This document shows positions 15,973 through 25,300 of a stretch of DNA of 45,090 nt, piece after piece (positions within the stretch are counted from its first letter, which is position 1; each line of letters begins with the position of its first letter). A program made the position numbers and the translations under genes. The notes under the pieces were generated by a model. That model did no database searches. It was given only the letters and a program-made list of their open reading frames with translations, and was not told the origin of the DNA. Origin of the DNA: CAYJHC01 sp964369805 (lineage in GTDB: Bacteria; Bacillota; Clostridia; Peptostreptococcales; Anaerovoracaceae); the NCBI GenBank assembly GCA_964369805.1, contig CAYJFM010000016.1, positions 1 to 45,090 on the forward strand, given 5' to 3'.

Positions 15973-16706
15973 GGTTTTTCTCTTTCCGCTTCAACCTCAT
16001 GTAAGGTTTCCAGCTCTTCTTCTAATACTCTAACTTTTTCCTCAGCAGCTGCTATATCTGCATCAATACCAACCTGCTGCTCTGCTGATAAACTTCCATA
16101 AAGGGACTCCATTTGTTTTGCTACCTTGTCATCCCAAGTACTACTTGTTGCATATTTTGTATGGACTGCATCTATTGAGGTTCCATAATAGAGGCTGCCT
16201 CCTGGTGTTAAATAGTAACCACCAAGTCCTTCTGCCACGGCATATATATTGTCTGCTTTCGTTGCATAGGAAGCCTGCCCATACCCAAACATATTATTTG
16301 TTCTAAAATTTAATGTTCCCCATGCACTTTCAAGTGCAGCAATGCTAACAAGAAAAACTGCATTAACTCCATATAGTTTTTCAGCCTCAATAAACTCCTC
16401 TTCTAAGCCAACAGTCCCTCCTTGCAGGTAAGGCGCTAGCTCTTCTGCTGTAAAGCCACAAGGCTTAGATAAATCTAGAGCTCTTGCTCCCCCTTCTCCT
16501 AAGGTAACTCCCGTTTTTGGTAAGGAATCTAAATATTCTTCCGCCTCTTTTATTTCTGCCTCTTTCGCTTCTACACTGAGTTCAAAAGCTGCAACTTCAT
16601 CCCTTTCAGCTAACACAATTGGTATTGGTAGTATAGCAGCACCTATCAATCCAATAATTATAAACAGCACTATATATTTTGTATTCTTGTTCTTTCTGAT
16701 ATCCAT
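15954..16706 (-). CDS. Secreted or membrane-anchored glucosaminidase (LytD-type domain)
   Basis: An N-terminal hydrophobic segment (IVLFIIIGLIGAAILPIPIV) serves as signal or membrane anchor. A coiled-coil-like Glu-rich stretch follows, then an endo-beta-N-acetylglucosaminidase domain (FIEAEKLYGVNAVFLVSIAA, LESAWGTLNFRTNNMFGYGQ, and YGTSIDAVHTKYATSSTW). The early Glu in the ALESAWG segment is the expected catalytic residue. A second Glu-rich helix closes the protein. The enzyme would cut peptidoglycan glycan chains. The ATG at 16706 has GGAG 6 bases ahead and is preferred over 16718, giving 250 residues. It is the first gene after the promoter at 16769-16796. Confidence 0.8.
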   Translation of the reverse strand: MDIRKNKNTKYIVLFIIIGLIGAAILPIPIVLAERDEVAAFELSVEAKEAEIKEAEEYLDSLPKTGVTLGEGGARALDLSKPCGFTAEELAPYLQGGTVGLEEEFIEAEKLYGVNAVFLVSIAALESAWGTLNFRTNNMFGYGQASYATKADNIYAVAEGLGGYYLTPGGSLYYGTSIDAVHTKYATSSTWDDKVAKQMESLYGSLSAEQQVGIDADIAAAEEKVRVLEEELETLHEVEAEREKPWFMKD

Positions 16707-16768
16707 TAGCATCTCCATTTTCTAAAGTTCAAATTTTCTGTAACGGTCACCTTCAGGCTCACCCTTTC

Positions 16769-16796
16769 AGTATACCATATCCTAATGTATTATCAA
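16769..16796 (-). promoter_or_regulatory. Promoter for the glucosaminidase-bPH2-DUF4430-ECF genes
   Basis: On the minus strand TTGATA (16796-16791) and TATACT (16774-16769) are 16 bases apart, with TG one base before the -10. The -35 overlaps the last codons of the RACE gene. It allows the downstream genes to be expressed apart from the two activator genes. Confidence 0.65.
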
Positions 16797-18475
16797 AAGT
16801 TCATTGATTTGATGTATATATCTTGAAACCCAGTATAACTTGCTAATTCAATATGTTCTGCCTTCCCTGCACATTCCTCAGCTTTTTCGCTAATTTTTTT
16901 TGAAAGAAGGGCCAAAGATGCACCTACACCAGCAGAATTACCTACAAAGCTAATTATTTCTTTCTTAACTTTTGGAAGTATGCCTACAGATAGTAAACTG
17001 GTATCCTTTAAATAATTACCAAAGGTACCTGCTATTAAAACTTTATCGATATGCGATATCGATATTTGATAATTATGCAATAAACATAGCACCCCAGCAA
17101 ATATTGCTGCCTTAGCATTCTGAATTTCTCTTATATCCTTTTGTGTTATTACTATTTCTTTATCTTTTTCTTCTGTAGAGCTTAGCCTAAACTGCCTTTC
17201 ACCAGAACTTACCTTTGCCCTTGCACAGATTTTCTCTGAGAAACCTTCCAACTCCAGCTCTTCCCTACTCTTTAGCTTTCCAGTGCTGTCTATTATTTCC
17301 CCTTCTACAAGAACTGCAATACAGTCAATTATTCCAGAGCCGCAAATACCTATTGGTTCAACATCATCACCACCAATTACAGAAATAGCTATATCATCAC
17401 CTTTAATATATACTTCGTCAATAGCACCCCTCAACGCTCTCATCCCTTTACTTATTGCAGCACCTTCAAAAGCTGGCCCCGCAGCTGTGGAACAAACCGC
17501 AAGCTTGCCACCAGAAGATAGGGCTATTTCTCCATTAGTTCCAATATCAATAAGTAACGTGGTTTGGTTCTTATACTCGCCATGACATATACCTTCTGCA
17601 ACAATACCTGCTGTAATATCAGAGCCTACATGGCCTCCGATGTTGCTCATTACTTTAACAGGGCATGCCCCCAGATTTAACCCTAGCTCGTTAGCTACCT
17701 TAGTCTGCCCTCTTTCAAAGGCTGGGGCAAAAGGTGATGTTGCAAGTCCGCTTAAATCTAGTCCCATAAAAATATGACTCATGGCTGTATTTCCAACCAC
17801 CGATACCTCTTTTATAAAATTTCTACAATTTATTTCGTGGGCGGTATCTTCTGTTTCTTCAATTACCTGAATAAATTCATCAATTATTTCATTTAGGCAA
17901 TTTACTGTTTTTGCATTAAGCTCTTTAAAATTGTCTGGGCTTTCCTCAGCAAAAACTATTCTTGAAATCACATCACTTCCATAGATACTTTGTGGGTTGG
18001 ATTTTGTAATATTGCATATATTTTCACCACTCTCAAGATGCCACAGCATTCCCAGTATAGTTGTTGTCCCAATATCAAATGCAATTCCATATTCCCACAT
18101 CTTCCCATGATTTTCTTCCAGTATTTCATCTTTAAGAAAGTATGGAATTGTAATAATTCTCGATTTTTTAGTCTTTCCTTCTTTTGTCTCCATTGTTTCA
18201 ATAAGCAAATCTGACTTTGGGTAAAACTTACACGCAAGTCTATATCCTCCTTTGATTTCTGTAAAACTAAGTAGTTCTTTTTCTAGGGGCGTGAGAGCAT
18301 AGTCATTCCCCCTCATTACCTTTACTTTACATTTTCCACAGGCGCCTTTTCCGTTGCAGTCTCCAATCAGCTCAATCGAACTATTATAAGAGCTTTCCAA
18401 GAGGCTTTTACCAGTTTCTATTTCTGTAGAGAGTTTCGTTCTTACATCAGTTACTTTCACTCTATTTAAACCCAT
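16793..18475 (-). CDS. RACE-type corrinoid activation protein (2Fe-2S ferredoxin plus ASKHA/DUF4445 domain)
   Basis: These proteins use ATP to drive one-electron reduction of inactive Co(II) corrinoid to Co(I) on methyltransferase partners. The N-terminal 2Fe-2S domain has Cys at 40, 46, 49 and 82 (DCNGKGACGKC and RLACKFYP). A linker leads to the ASKHA-type ATPase domain, with phosphate-binding strands AFDIGTTTI near 132 and LLIDIGTNGEIAL near 300. CSTAAGPAFEGAAI, GICGSGIIDC and VLIAGTFGNYL follow. The 560-residue length is slightly short for the family, usually 600 or more, because the linker between the domains is compact. GGGGAGG precedes the ATG. It overlaps the MetH-activation-like gene by 14 bases. 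Which methyltransferase it serves is not visible. Confidence 0.88.
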   Translation of the reverse strand: MGLNRVKVTDVRTKLSTEIETGKSLLESSYNSSIELIGDCNGKGACGKCKVKVMRGNDYALTPLEKELLSFTEIKGGYRLACKFYPKSDLLIETMETKEGKTKKSRIITIPYFLKDEILEENHGKMWEYGIAFDIGTTTILGMLWHLESGENICNITKSNPQSIYGSDVISRIVFAEESPDNFKELNAKTVNCLNEIIDEFIQVIEETEDTAHEINCRNFIKEVSVVGNTAMSHIFMGLDLSGLATSPFAPAFERGQTKVANELGLNLGACPVKVMSNIGGHVGSDITAGIVAEGICHGEYKNQTTLLIDIGTNGEIALSSGGKLAVCSTAAGPAFEGAAISKGMRALRGAIDEVYIKGDDIAISVIGGDDVEPIGICGSGIIDCIAVLVEGEIIDSTGKLKSREELELEGFSEKICARAKVSSGERQFRLSSTEEKDKEIVITQKDIREIQNAKAAIFAGVLCLLHNYQISISHIDKVLIAGTFGNYLKDTSLLSVGILPKVKKEIISFVGNSAGVGASLALLSKKISEKAEECAGKAEHIELASYTGFQDIYIKSMNF

Positions 18476-19178
18476 AATTTTCCTCCCCTATGTATTCTTT
18501 GCAAAACTGACAATTTACCTTATTCCCCAAACATCTATCACAACTCTTGTTAGCCCCAATTGGATTATTTAGAAAAAGATGCAAACTGACCACCGAATTA
18601 GCTGGGTTCATAGTTAATGTTTCTGTAATGTTTATCCCAATGTCTTGTAATGATAAAGCTTCTTGAAAAGAATCAATCTGATTTAACTCCATTCCCATCA
18701 GTCCAGGCCCAAAGGTCGGAGATAGAATTGTTTCTGTAAAATATTCTCTCTCGAAAAATTCTTTTCCCCAAGCCTCAAGGTATTCTCTTGCAGAATCCAT
18801 ATATCCTATTTCCCAAATTTCTTTGTATATCCTATCAAATTCATTTTCCACAAGGCCATCATTTTCAAATTTTAGAGTAAGTGCCAAAAGCATATACCCC
18901 TTTACATCTTGATTACCTACTTGCTTAAAAACAGGCGCGAAAAAGGAAGCTCCCCTAGCTTCAAACCTATTTTCCTTCGTCATGCCACAGTTGCTTCCTA
19001 AAATTATTTTTGCCTTAACTTTTAGGTTCTCAAAAGTAAGTTTTTCTATATGCCCTTTTTCCTTTTGATATTTAGAAAAAGCTCCACTCCCCTCTCTAAA
19101 TCCCATGGTTCTATTAAAACTCCGTTGCGCCCCATCTTTTAAGTAATTATTATCCAGTTCAATGATTTTCTCATACAT
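18462..19178 (-). CDS. MetH-activation-domain-like protein with C-terminal Cys cluster
   Basis: This 238-residue protein resembles the vitamin-B12-dependent methionine synthase activation domain. LSPTFGPGLMGMELNQI corresponds to the SPG-x-G segment of that domain, and DIGINITETLTMNPANSVVS to its IG-x-x-LTES-x-x-x-P-x-KSV segment. The C-terminus adds CxxC-x6-CxxC (CDRCLGNKVNCQFC), fit to bind zinc or an iron-sulfur cluster. In MetH this domain binds S-adenosylmethionine and positions cobalamin for reductive methylation. Paired here with RACE in a 14-base overlap, it likely assists corrinoid reactivation. The family match is by eye and moderately secure. It is the first gene after the promoter at 19216-19244. 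Confidence 0.65.
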   Translation of the reverse strand: MYEKIIELDNNYLKDGAQRSFNRTMGFREGSGAFSKYQKEKGHIEKLTFENLKVKAKIILGSNCGMTKENRFEARGASFFAPVFKQVGNQDVKGYMLLALTLKFENDGLVENEFDRIYKEIWEIGYMDSAREYLEAWGKEFFEREYFTETILSPTFGPGLMGMELNQIDSFQEALSLQDIGINITETLTMNPANSVVSLHLFLNNPIGANKSCDRCLGNKVNCQFCKEYIGEENYGFK

Positions 19179-19213
19179 ATTTTACTTTTCCCTTCAAGCG
19201 CATTTTACTTTCT

Positions 19214-19237
19214 ACATTATATCAAAATATATAATGT
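19214..19237. repeat. Perfect 9-base inverted repeat at the corrinoid-activator promoter
   Basis: ACATTATAT (19214-19222) and ATATAATGT (19229-19237) form a perfect inverted repeat around 6 bases. One arm contains the -10 box of the promoter at 19216-19244, so a bound protein would block RNA polymerase. Both arms are pure AT apart from one C or G, so chance is possible. Confidence 0.45.
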
Positions 19238-19244
19238 GAGTCCA
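19216..19244 (-). promoter_or_regulatory. Promoter of the MetH-activation-like/RACE genes
   Basis: On the minus strand TGGACT (19244-19239) and a perfect TATAAT (19221-19216) are 17 bases apart, just after the terminator of the giant gene. The leader to the start codon at 19178 is about 30 bases. Confidence 0.55.
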
Positions 19245-19290
19245 CACAGTGCTGAGTACATTTTGCACAAAAGACTTTGTACAAAAAAAC

Positions 19291-19338
19291 AAACTGACTC
19301 TAGATTAGTAAAGACTTTTACTTCTCTAAAGTCAGTTT
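19291..19338. terminator. Terminator after the giant surface protein gene
   Basis: AAACTGACT (19291-19299) pairs with AGTCAGTTT (19330-19338), with further inner pairing of AGTAAA and TTTACT. On the minus strand a T-run follows (A-run at 19283-19289 in plus orientation), which suits ending the giant gene that stops at 19373. A T-run also follows on the plus strand. Confidence 0.75.
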
Positions 19339-19372
19339 TTCACTTGTTACATCTTAATTATTTACCATTAAC

Positions 19373-22300
19373 TTATCTTGCCTTTTTCCTTCTAACTCTT
19401 ATTCCTACTAGTCCAATTGTGGCAGCAAGCATAACTATTGCAAATAAGATTAGTATTCTTTCATCACCAGTTTGAGGCACCTTAATTATATCAAATATTC
19501 CTCCTGCATTATCTTCACTTTTATCTTCAGCATCTGGCTCAACTACTGGTGGTATATAATTTGTGAACCCCGCATTGTACGATGTAACTTGCTTACCAAT
19601 TACTAAGTCAAAGTTATTCTCAAGACCGCTATCAATGCTTCTAGTTAGATTTGAAATAACGGATTTAAAGGTTGTATCTGCCTGATATTCACCAAGTACA
19701 ATATGTCCTGCTATTTCTCCATTGCTATACACTTCACTGGTTTTATTCTTCGAAATTCCAAAAGTAAATTTGCTTAAGTCTAACGGCTCTAGCCCTTCTC
19801 CCTCTTCACCTTCCTCTTCAGTGAGTTCATTTTCTACCCCACTGTTTTGGTTAGCTAATACATACATTGAGCTGTCTCCAATGCCGTTGTTTTTCAAGTA
19901 AGCAGTCGGTATAATGTCTCCTGATTCAGTTATTTTAGTATTGTCAATTAAAGTTAGTTTGTATCCGAGTATTCTACTCACAATCTTTGTTTCTGGATCA
20001 GTGACATCTGGNNNNNNNNNNNNNNNNNNNNNNNNNNNNNNNNNNNNNNNNNNNNNNNNNNNNNNNNNNNNNNNNNNNNNNNNNNNNNNNNNNNNNNNNN
20101 NNNNNNNNNNNTCTGGATCAGTGACATCTGGGTCGGTGATATCTGGGTCAGTGGCATCTGGGTCATCTCCACCTGGGTCGGTGATATCTGGGTCAGTAAT
20201 TTCTGGAACAACTTCTTCAACAAAGGCTCTTGTTGGTAAATTTTCAAAAATGTATTTGCCATCAGTGTACTTATCCACAATTTTAGCCTGCCTAATAGGC
20301 TCTCCTGTAGTCTCATCAAGTAGTTGTTGCCATTTCCCTTCTCCATCTAAATAATATGTTTCCAGTTTCGCAGTAAATTCTACATCTTCACTACCGATTT
20401 CCGCCAGTAACTCTTCATATGTTTCATCTTCGTTAACTACACCATCACTATTTTTATCAAAGAATACTTCACCTGCGATTGAACCTGGTTCATAAGTTTT
20501 AAATCCGCCATTTAAATCAAGGAATGAATTATTATCTTCATCACTTACAAATTCCATGGTCTCTTCATTTATTATCGTAGCTGGTACCAATGGTGCTTCC
20601 TGATCACCATGTAAATATCCACTCGTTGATTCCCTTGGTAAGTCACTATCAAAAGCCCCATTATTTGCTTGATATTTCGTGATAGCCAAGTTTCCATCTG
20701 GCATAGTTGTTAGATCTAGTTTAACTTTATATCCAGCTAGTAGAGTTTCTCCACCAATATCATGGACCGCGGATAAGTTTTGGAACAAATAGCTTCCCTT
20801 TGCATCAGTGGTAACTGTAGTGTCAGCACCTTCTACATATATCCATGTTTCTGTATCCTTATCATAATAATATTTTTCTAATATCAGAGTTACATTTTCA
20901 TGTCCTGGCTCAAATTCAAATATGCCTTCCTCATTATAGTATTGATTCTTTATTCCATTATAGTCAAGGTCATCCCAGATGCTGCCTCCAATGAACACTC
21001 TTCCTTTAGTAATTAATCCAATTCCCACAAAGTCTTCACTTACAAACTTACCTGTATTTTCACCAGTTGTTGCCACTACAGGAATTTCTCCATCTCTTGC
21101 TGCATCAGCATAGAAAGGAGTTGTTTCAAGCTGCTCTTCTGCGTTTTCGTAAGTATCATTGTCACTTAAGGACACTGTTGCTCTATTATTATCTCTAATA
21201 GGTGTAACTTCAAATACCCCGCTCATCTCACTTGTGTCTACCTTCGCAACATACTCTTTAAATGGAATTAAGCTAACTTCAAACCTTCCGTCATCATCTG
21301 TTTTTGCTTCTGCAAGTTCTCCGTTAGTTTGGTAAGCCTCCTTCAGTGTTCCATCTACAACTTCATAGACTTTTACCTGTGCATTTGCAAGTCTTTCCTC
21401 ACTAACTCCAATTTGTCCATCACTTTCTACAGTTGCACCTGTAGATGTTTCATCTCTCCATGCTATTCCAGAGAATATATAATCCCTTGAAACTCCTAAG
21501 TTATATGATGTCATTTTTTCATCATATGCAGGATAGCTAGATGGGTTTTCTCCGATAGCATCCACTGATATACTGTCTTTTGTTTGAACTACTAATTGGT
21601 CTGCTACTTCTTCATTATCACCATTTACTAGGTCTTCTCCTTCTAAATTAGGTAACTTCATACCGTCTCTATAGACATCAACCTCAGCTTCAGTATCCCC
21701 GATTTCCTTTGTTGTAACTGCAAAGGTGTTATAATCACCATTAGGCATTCTGTATCTCAGCTTATAATCACCTGGTTCTAGATTAGAGAAAATGAAATAT
21801 CCTTCATTACCATATGCGTCTGACTCTGTAATTTCCACTGCTGGTCCGCTCAAGGTATAAATTGGTTCTCCAAAACTTCCTGTTGCAATTTTTCCTGTTA
21901 GCTCATCTATTTCTACGTATTTTGTTTCTCCACCTTCTGTGATTTCAGCAACTGCAACACCCTCTTTATTTGCTGGGTAGCCATCTTCTGTTAACAGCTC
22001 TACCTCTACACCATTGATTCCTGGGTCGTCTATTTCCCCATCATAATCTAAGTCTTTGCTAGCAGAGTTTAGAATTAACCTACCGTCTTCTCTTCTAGTA
22101 TAATCTCCTTCATTTACTTCTGCATCGAAGTTTTCATCTAACCATACATAGCTACCAAGGTATCCTTTTTCACTAGGTCTTCCTAGGTATACTCCTGCCC
22201 TTGGTGATTCAACATTAACTGTAGTTCCGCCGTCTACTCTCTCTGCATTAATCACATAGGTGTTCCAAGCTTGATAATTCTCTGTTTTTTCTTCAACTTC

Positions 22301-25300
22301 AATATCAGTGTCTCCAATTTTACTTACACCATCATACAATGGAAGATTTAGTGGAGCTTCTAAGTTATATTCAAGTTCAAAAGTGCTAGTTAGGCTAAAT
22401 CCACCTAGGTCAGTATCCTTCATTTGAACCCAAATCCCTAATATTTCTTTAGATAAACTTGCATATTTCTCAGGGTCAGTAGTTTTAAGGCTTATTAAGT
22501 CTGCCAATTTAATAAAGTAGTCCCCTTTGTTCCTTTCATTAGTATTTCCATACATATCTTCATAAAAGGTTAATGTTTTTCTGTCAATATATGCTGGTAG
22601 CCCATCTTTGCCTGTTCCGACTATTTCCCCTGTCTCATCATTGAATGGACCAATCCAGTAGTCTGCATCTACACTATCAATAATTTCTGTTTTCTGTGTA
22701 ATTCCATTTTTTGTATGAGTCTTATTTACTACTATGCTCTCAGGATCTAGCCATCCAGTCCATGTTGAATTTCTATCTCCCGGCTCAGCGTCTGGTTCAT
22801 TAATATCTGGTGATTTTGTATTTTTAATTTGTGTATCACCTAAATGTGGTAAGACGTCATATATTATAGTATTTTCATACAAGTCTACAGTGCTAGATCT
22901 TACTGAGATGGCAGATCTAAAGCTATATTCAGTTCCTTCTGGCACTAAGGATGGTCTCTTATCCTGTAACCCCTCTGGTTCATATTCGCTGTATGAATAC
23001 TTGTTTCTGAGGATATCACTAGCCTCATCAAATACCATAGGAGGAATGGATACAGTCATATTAACTTCTGATCCTTCAAGGTCATTGCTGTTTAAGTCTA
23101 GTGTGTCGCCTAAGTAACCATATTTTTTAGTTGGATCTCTATCACTGCCTATAATTGGCCTAAACGATCCATCTTTATAGTTATATACATTTGCAATTAG
23201 TGAATCTGTAGACACTAAACCAAAGCTAGCTGTATCAAGACCAATCATCATGTCTGCAACAATAGTCTGTCCAGGATTCAAATGCCCTTTAAAATCAAAG
23301 TTTAATAATGTCCTGTATGCTCCAGGGTCTGCACTTGAGGCTGCAATAAGCTTATCCTCAATTGTTAATTCTACACTTTTAATATTATGATTATTCACTC
23401 TATTTCCATCTGTATCAACCACATAATATGTCCATTGGGTATCTTCTTCATCAAGTCTCTCTCCTCCAATGTAACTGTTATTTACTGGTGCAGTTTCATA
23501 TTCAGCTGAATTTGAATCTATATATCTACTTATATATTCTTCCTGATTCACGTTATCGACTTTTGGTAATGCCATTACAATTTGTGGGTTGGATAAAATG
23601 TCTTCCTCTCCCTCTTTGCCTGTATACTCAAGTATCTGTTCATCTGTCAATGATGATATTGTTGCCTGATATTTAACAATTGAACTTGTTGACTTTATTA
23701 AAACATCTGAGCTATCCCACCTATAAGTTATTTCATTTGTAACACTATTTCTATTATATTTTAAATAGCTGTAGAACAAGTCTACTATTACACTAGGTGA
23801 TTCTGCGTCAATAAAATATCCTGCATGTGACGTTTCGCTTAGCTTACCAATTAATCCGTCTGCATACTCTCCCCATGTATCTGTAAAGTGGTTGATATGC
23901 ACTTTGGTACTAACATCTTTGTTAAGAGTTTGTACATGCACATAGGCTGAATTGTTGTTTGCCTCCTCTGGTAAGCTTTCGACATTGAGCCTATTCGGAT
24001 CAACATCGTCCATATCCTGCACTCCTACTTCTGTTAAGTCTGCATCTATTGCTATTCCAAAGCCTTCTGGCACTAATGTTTTGCTCGGATCTACTGATGA
24101 TTTAATTACATACCGTACCTGCAAAGTAGAATCATTGTAATTTTCCAGGTCGCTATTTTCTTTAGTTATTTCAACATTTTCATAGATACCGTAATCTCCT
24201 AATAGCTTCCACTGACTTCCCATATTAAGTTTCGGCTCTTCGTATTCTGTAGTTATAATATTACTTGTAACATTTCTTACATATACATATACTCTAAGTT
24301 CTTCTTCAACACGTTTTAGCTCTTCCTCTGAAATGCTATCTTTATAGCTTTGTGGAATTTCCCATTTACCTGTTCCTATTGAAGAAATAGTATTCCCCAC
24401 CACATAATTAGTCGATGATACTTGTGTAGTCTCTTCCTTTACGCTACCTCTATATCCTAAGTTTAGGTCTACAATAAACTGTGATAATGGTGTAGTCAAG
24501 GTTTCCTGTTGGTCAAGATGAATCCTTATTCCTTTTCCATCTTCTCCTGATGAACTCTTAATACTTGTATCTTGGGTTACTGGATTTTCTATTCCAGGAA
24601 GGCTAATTAGCTGTCTTGGAATTCCAGTATCCGCTCTTGATGTTGCCTCAGGTTTTACCACTGAGAATCGTGCACTTTCATCGGTTAGGAATAGTTCTCC
24701 ATTTTGAGTTCCATCTAGGTCAAAGTCGCTTCCAAACTCTATAGCCTCTCTAATTCCAACTTCTTCAATTATTGTTTGTGGGAATAAGTTGTCCATTTCT
24801 AAGTAACTTGCCTCTGTATCTTTAAAAGTAATGTATGATTTAGCATAGAAATCATTATCCCAGTAATCTTTATCCGGATCCACACTTAAATCTTCCGTCG
24901 AGCTAACTCTAGTTTTAACTTTAAGTGAAATTTCACTTCCACTTTCGATATATCCACTAAAGTTTTTTCCGCCAATATATTCGTTATATTGTTCCTCTTT
25001 GCTAAGAGTTTCATCTACCTCTGATGGTGTTAATATTTCAAATACAAGTATCTGCTCATTGGTTTCAGTGTCTATTTCATTTTTTAGAATTTTAACCTTC
25101 CACCCTTTATTTGTTTCTATCTCTTCACTTTCAATCTCTTCTTTTGTTACTACTTCGATACTTCCATCTGGCCCTTCAAACTGTATTTCATAATCATCTT
25201 GATATCTAACTGCACTAGGAAGATGGGTAGATATTATTAATTTTGCATGATTAATATCTCCACTAAATTCTGCCCTTTTGATTGGGTCTCCATTTACTAC

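Noticed and set aside
16707..16792. Possible cobalamin riboswitch ahead of the glucosaminidase/ECF genes
   Set aside because: The gap is too short and shows no B12-box motif. The other corrinoid-block gaps are also too short for that aptamer.
19992..20195. Regular short repeats that might suggest a CRISPR array
   Set aside because: The units are 15 bases, adjoin without spacers and keep the reading frame of the surface protein; no cas gene is present.
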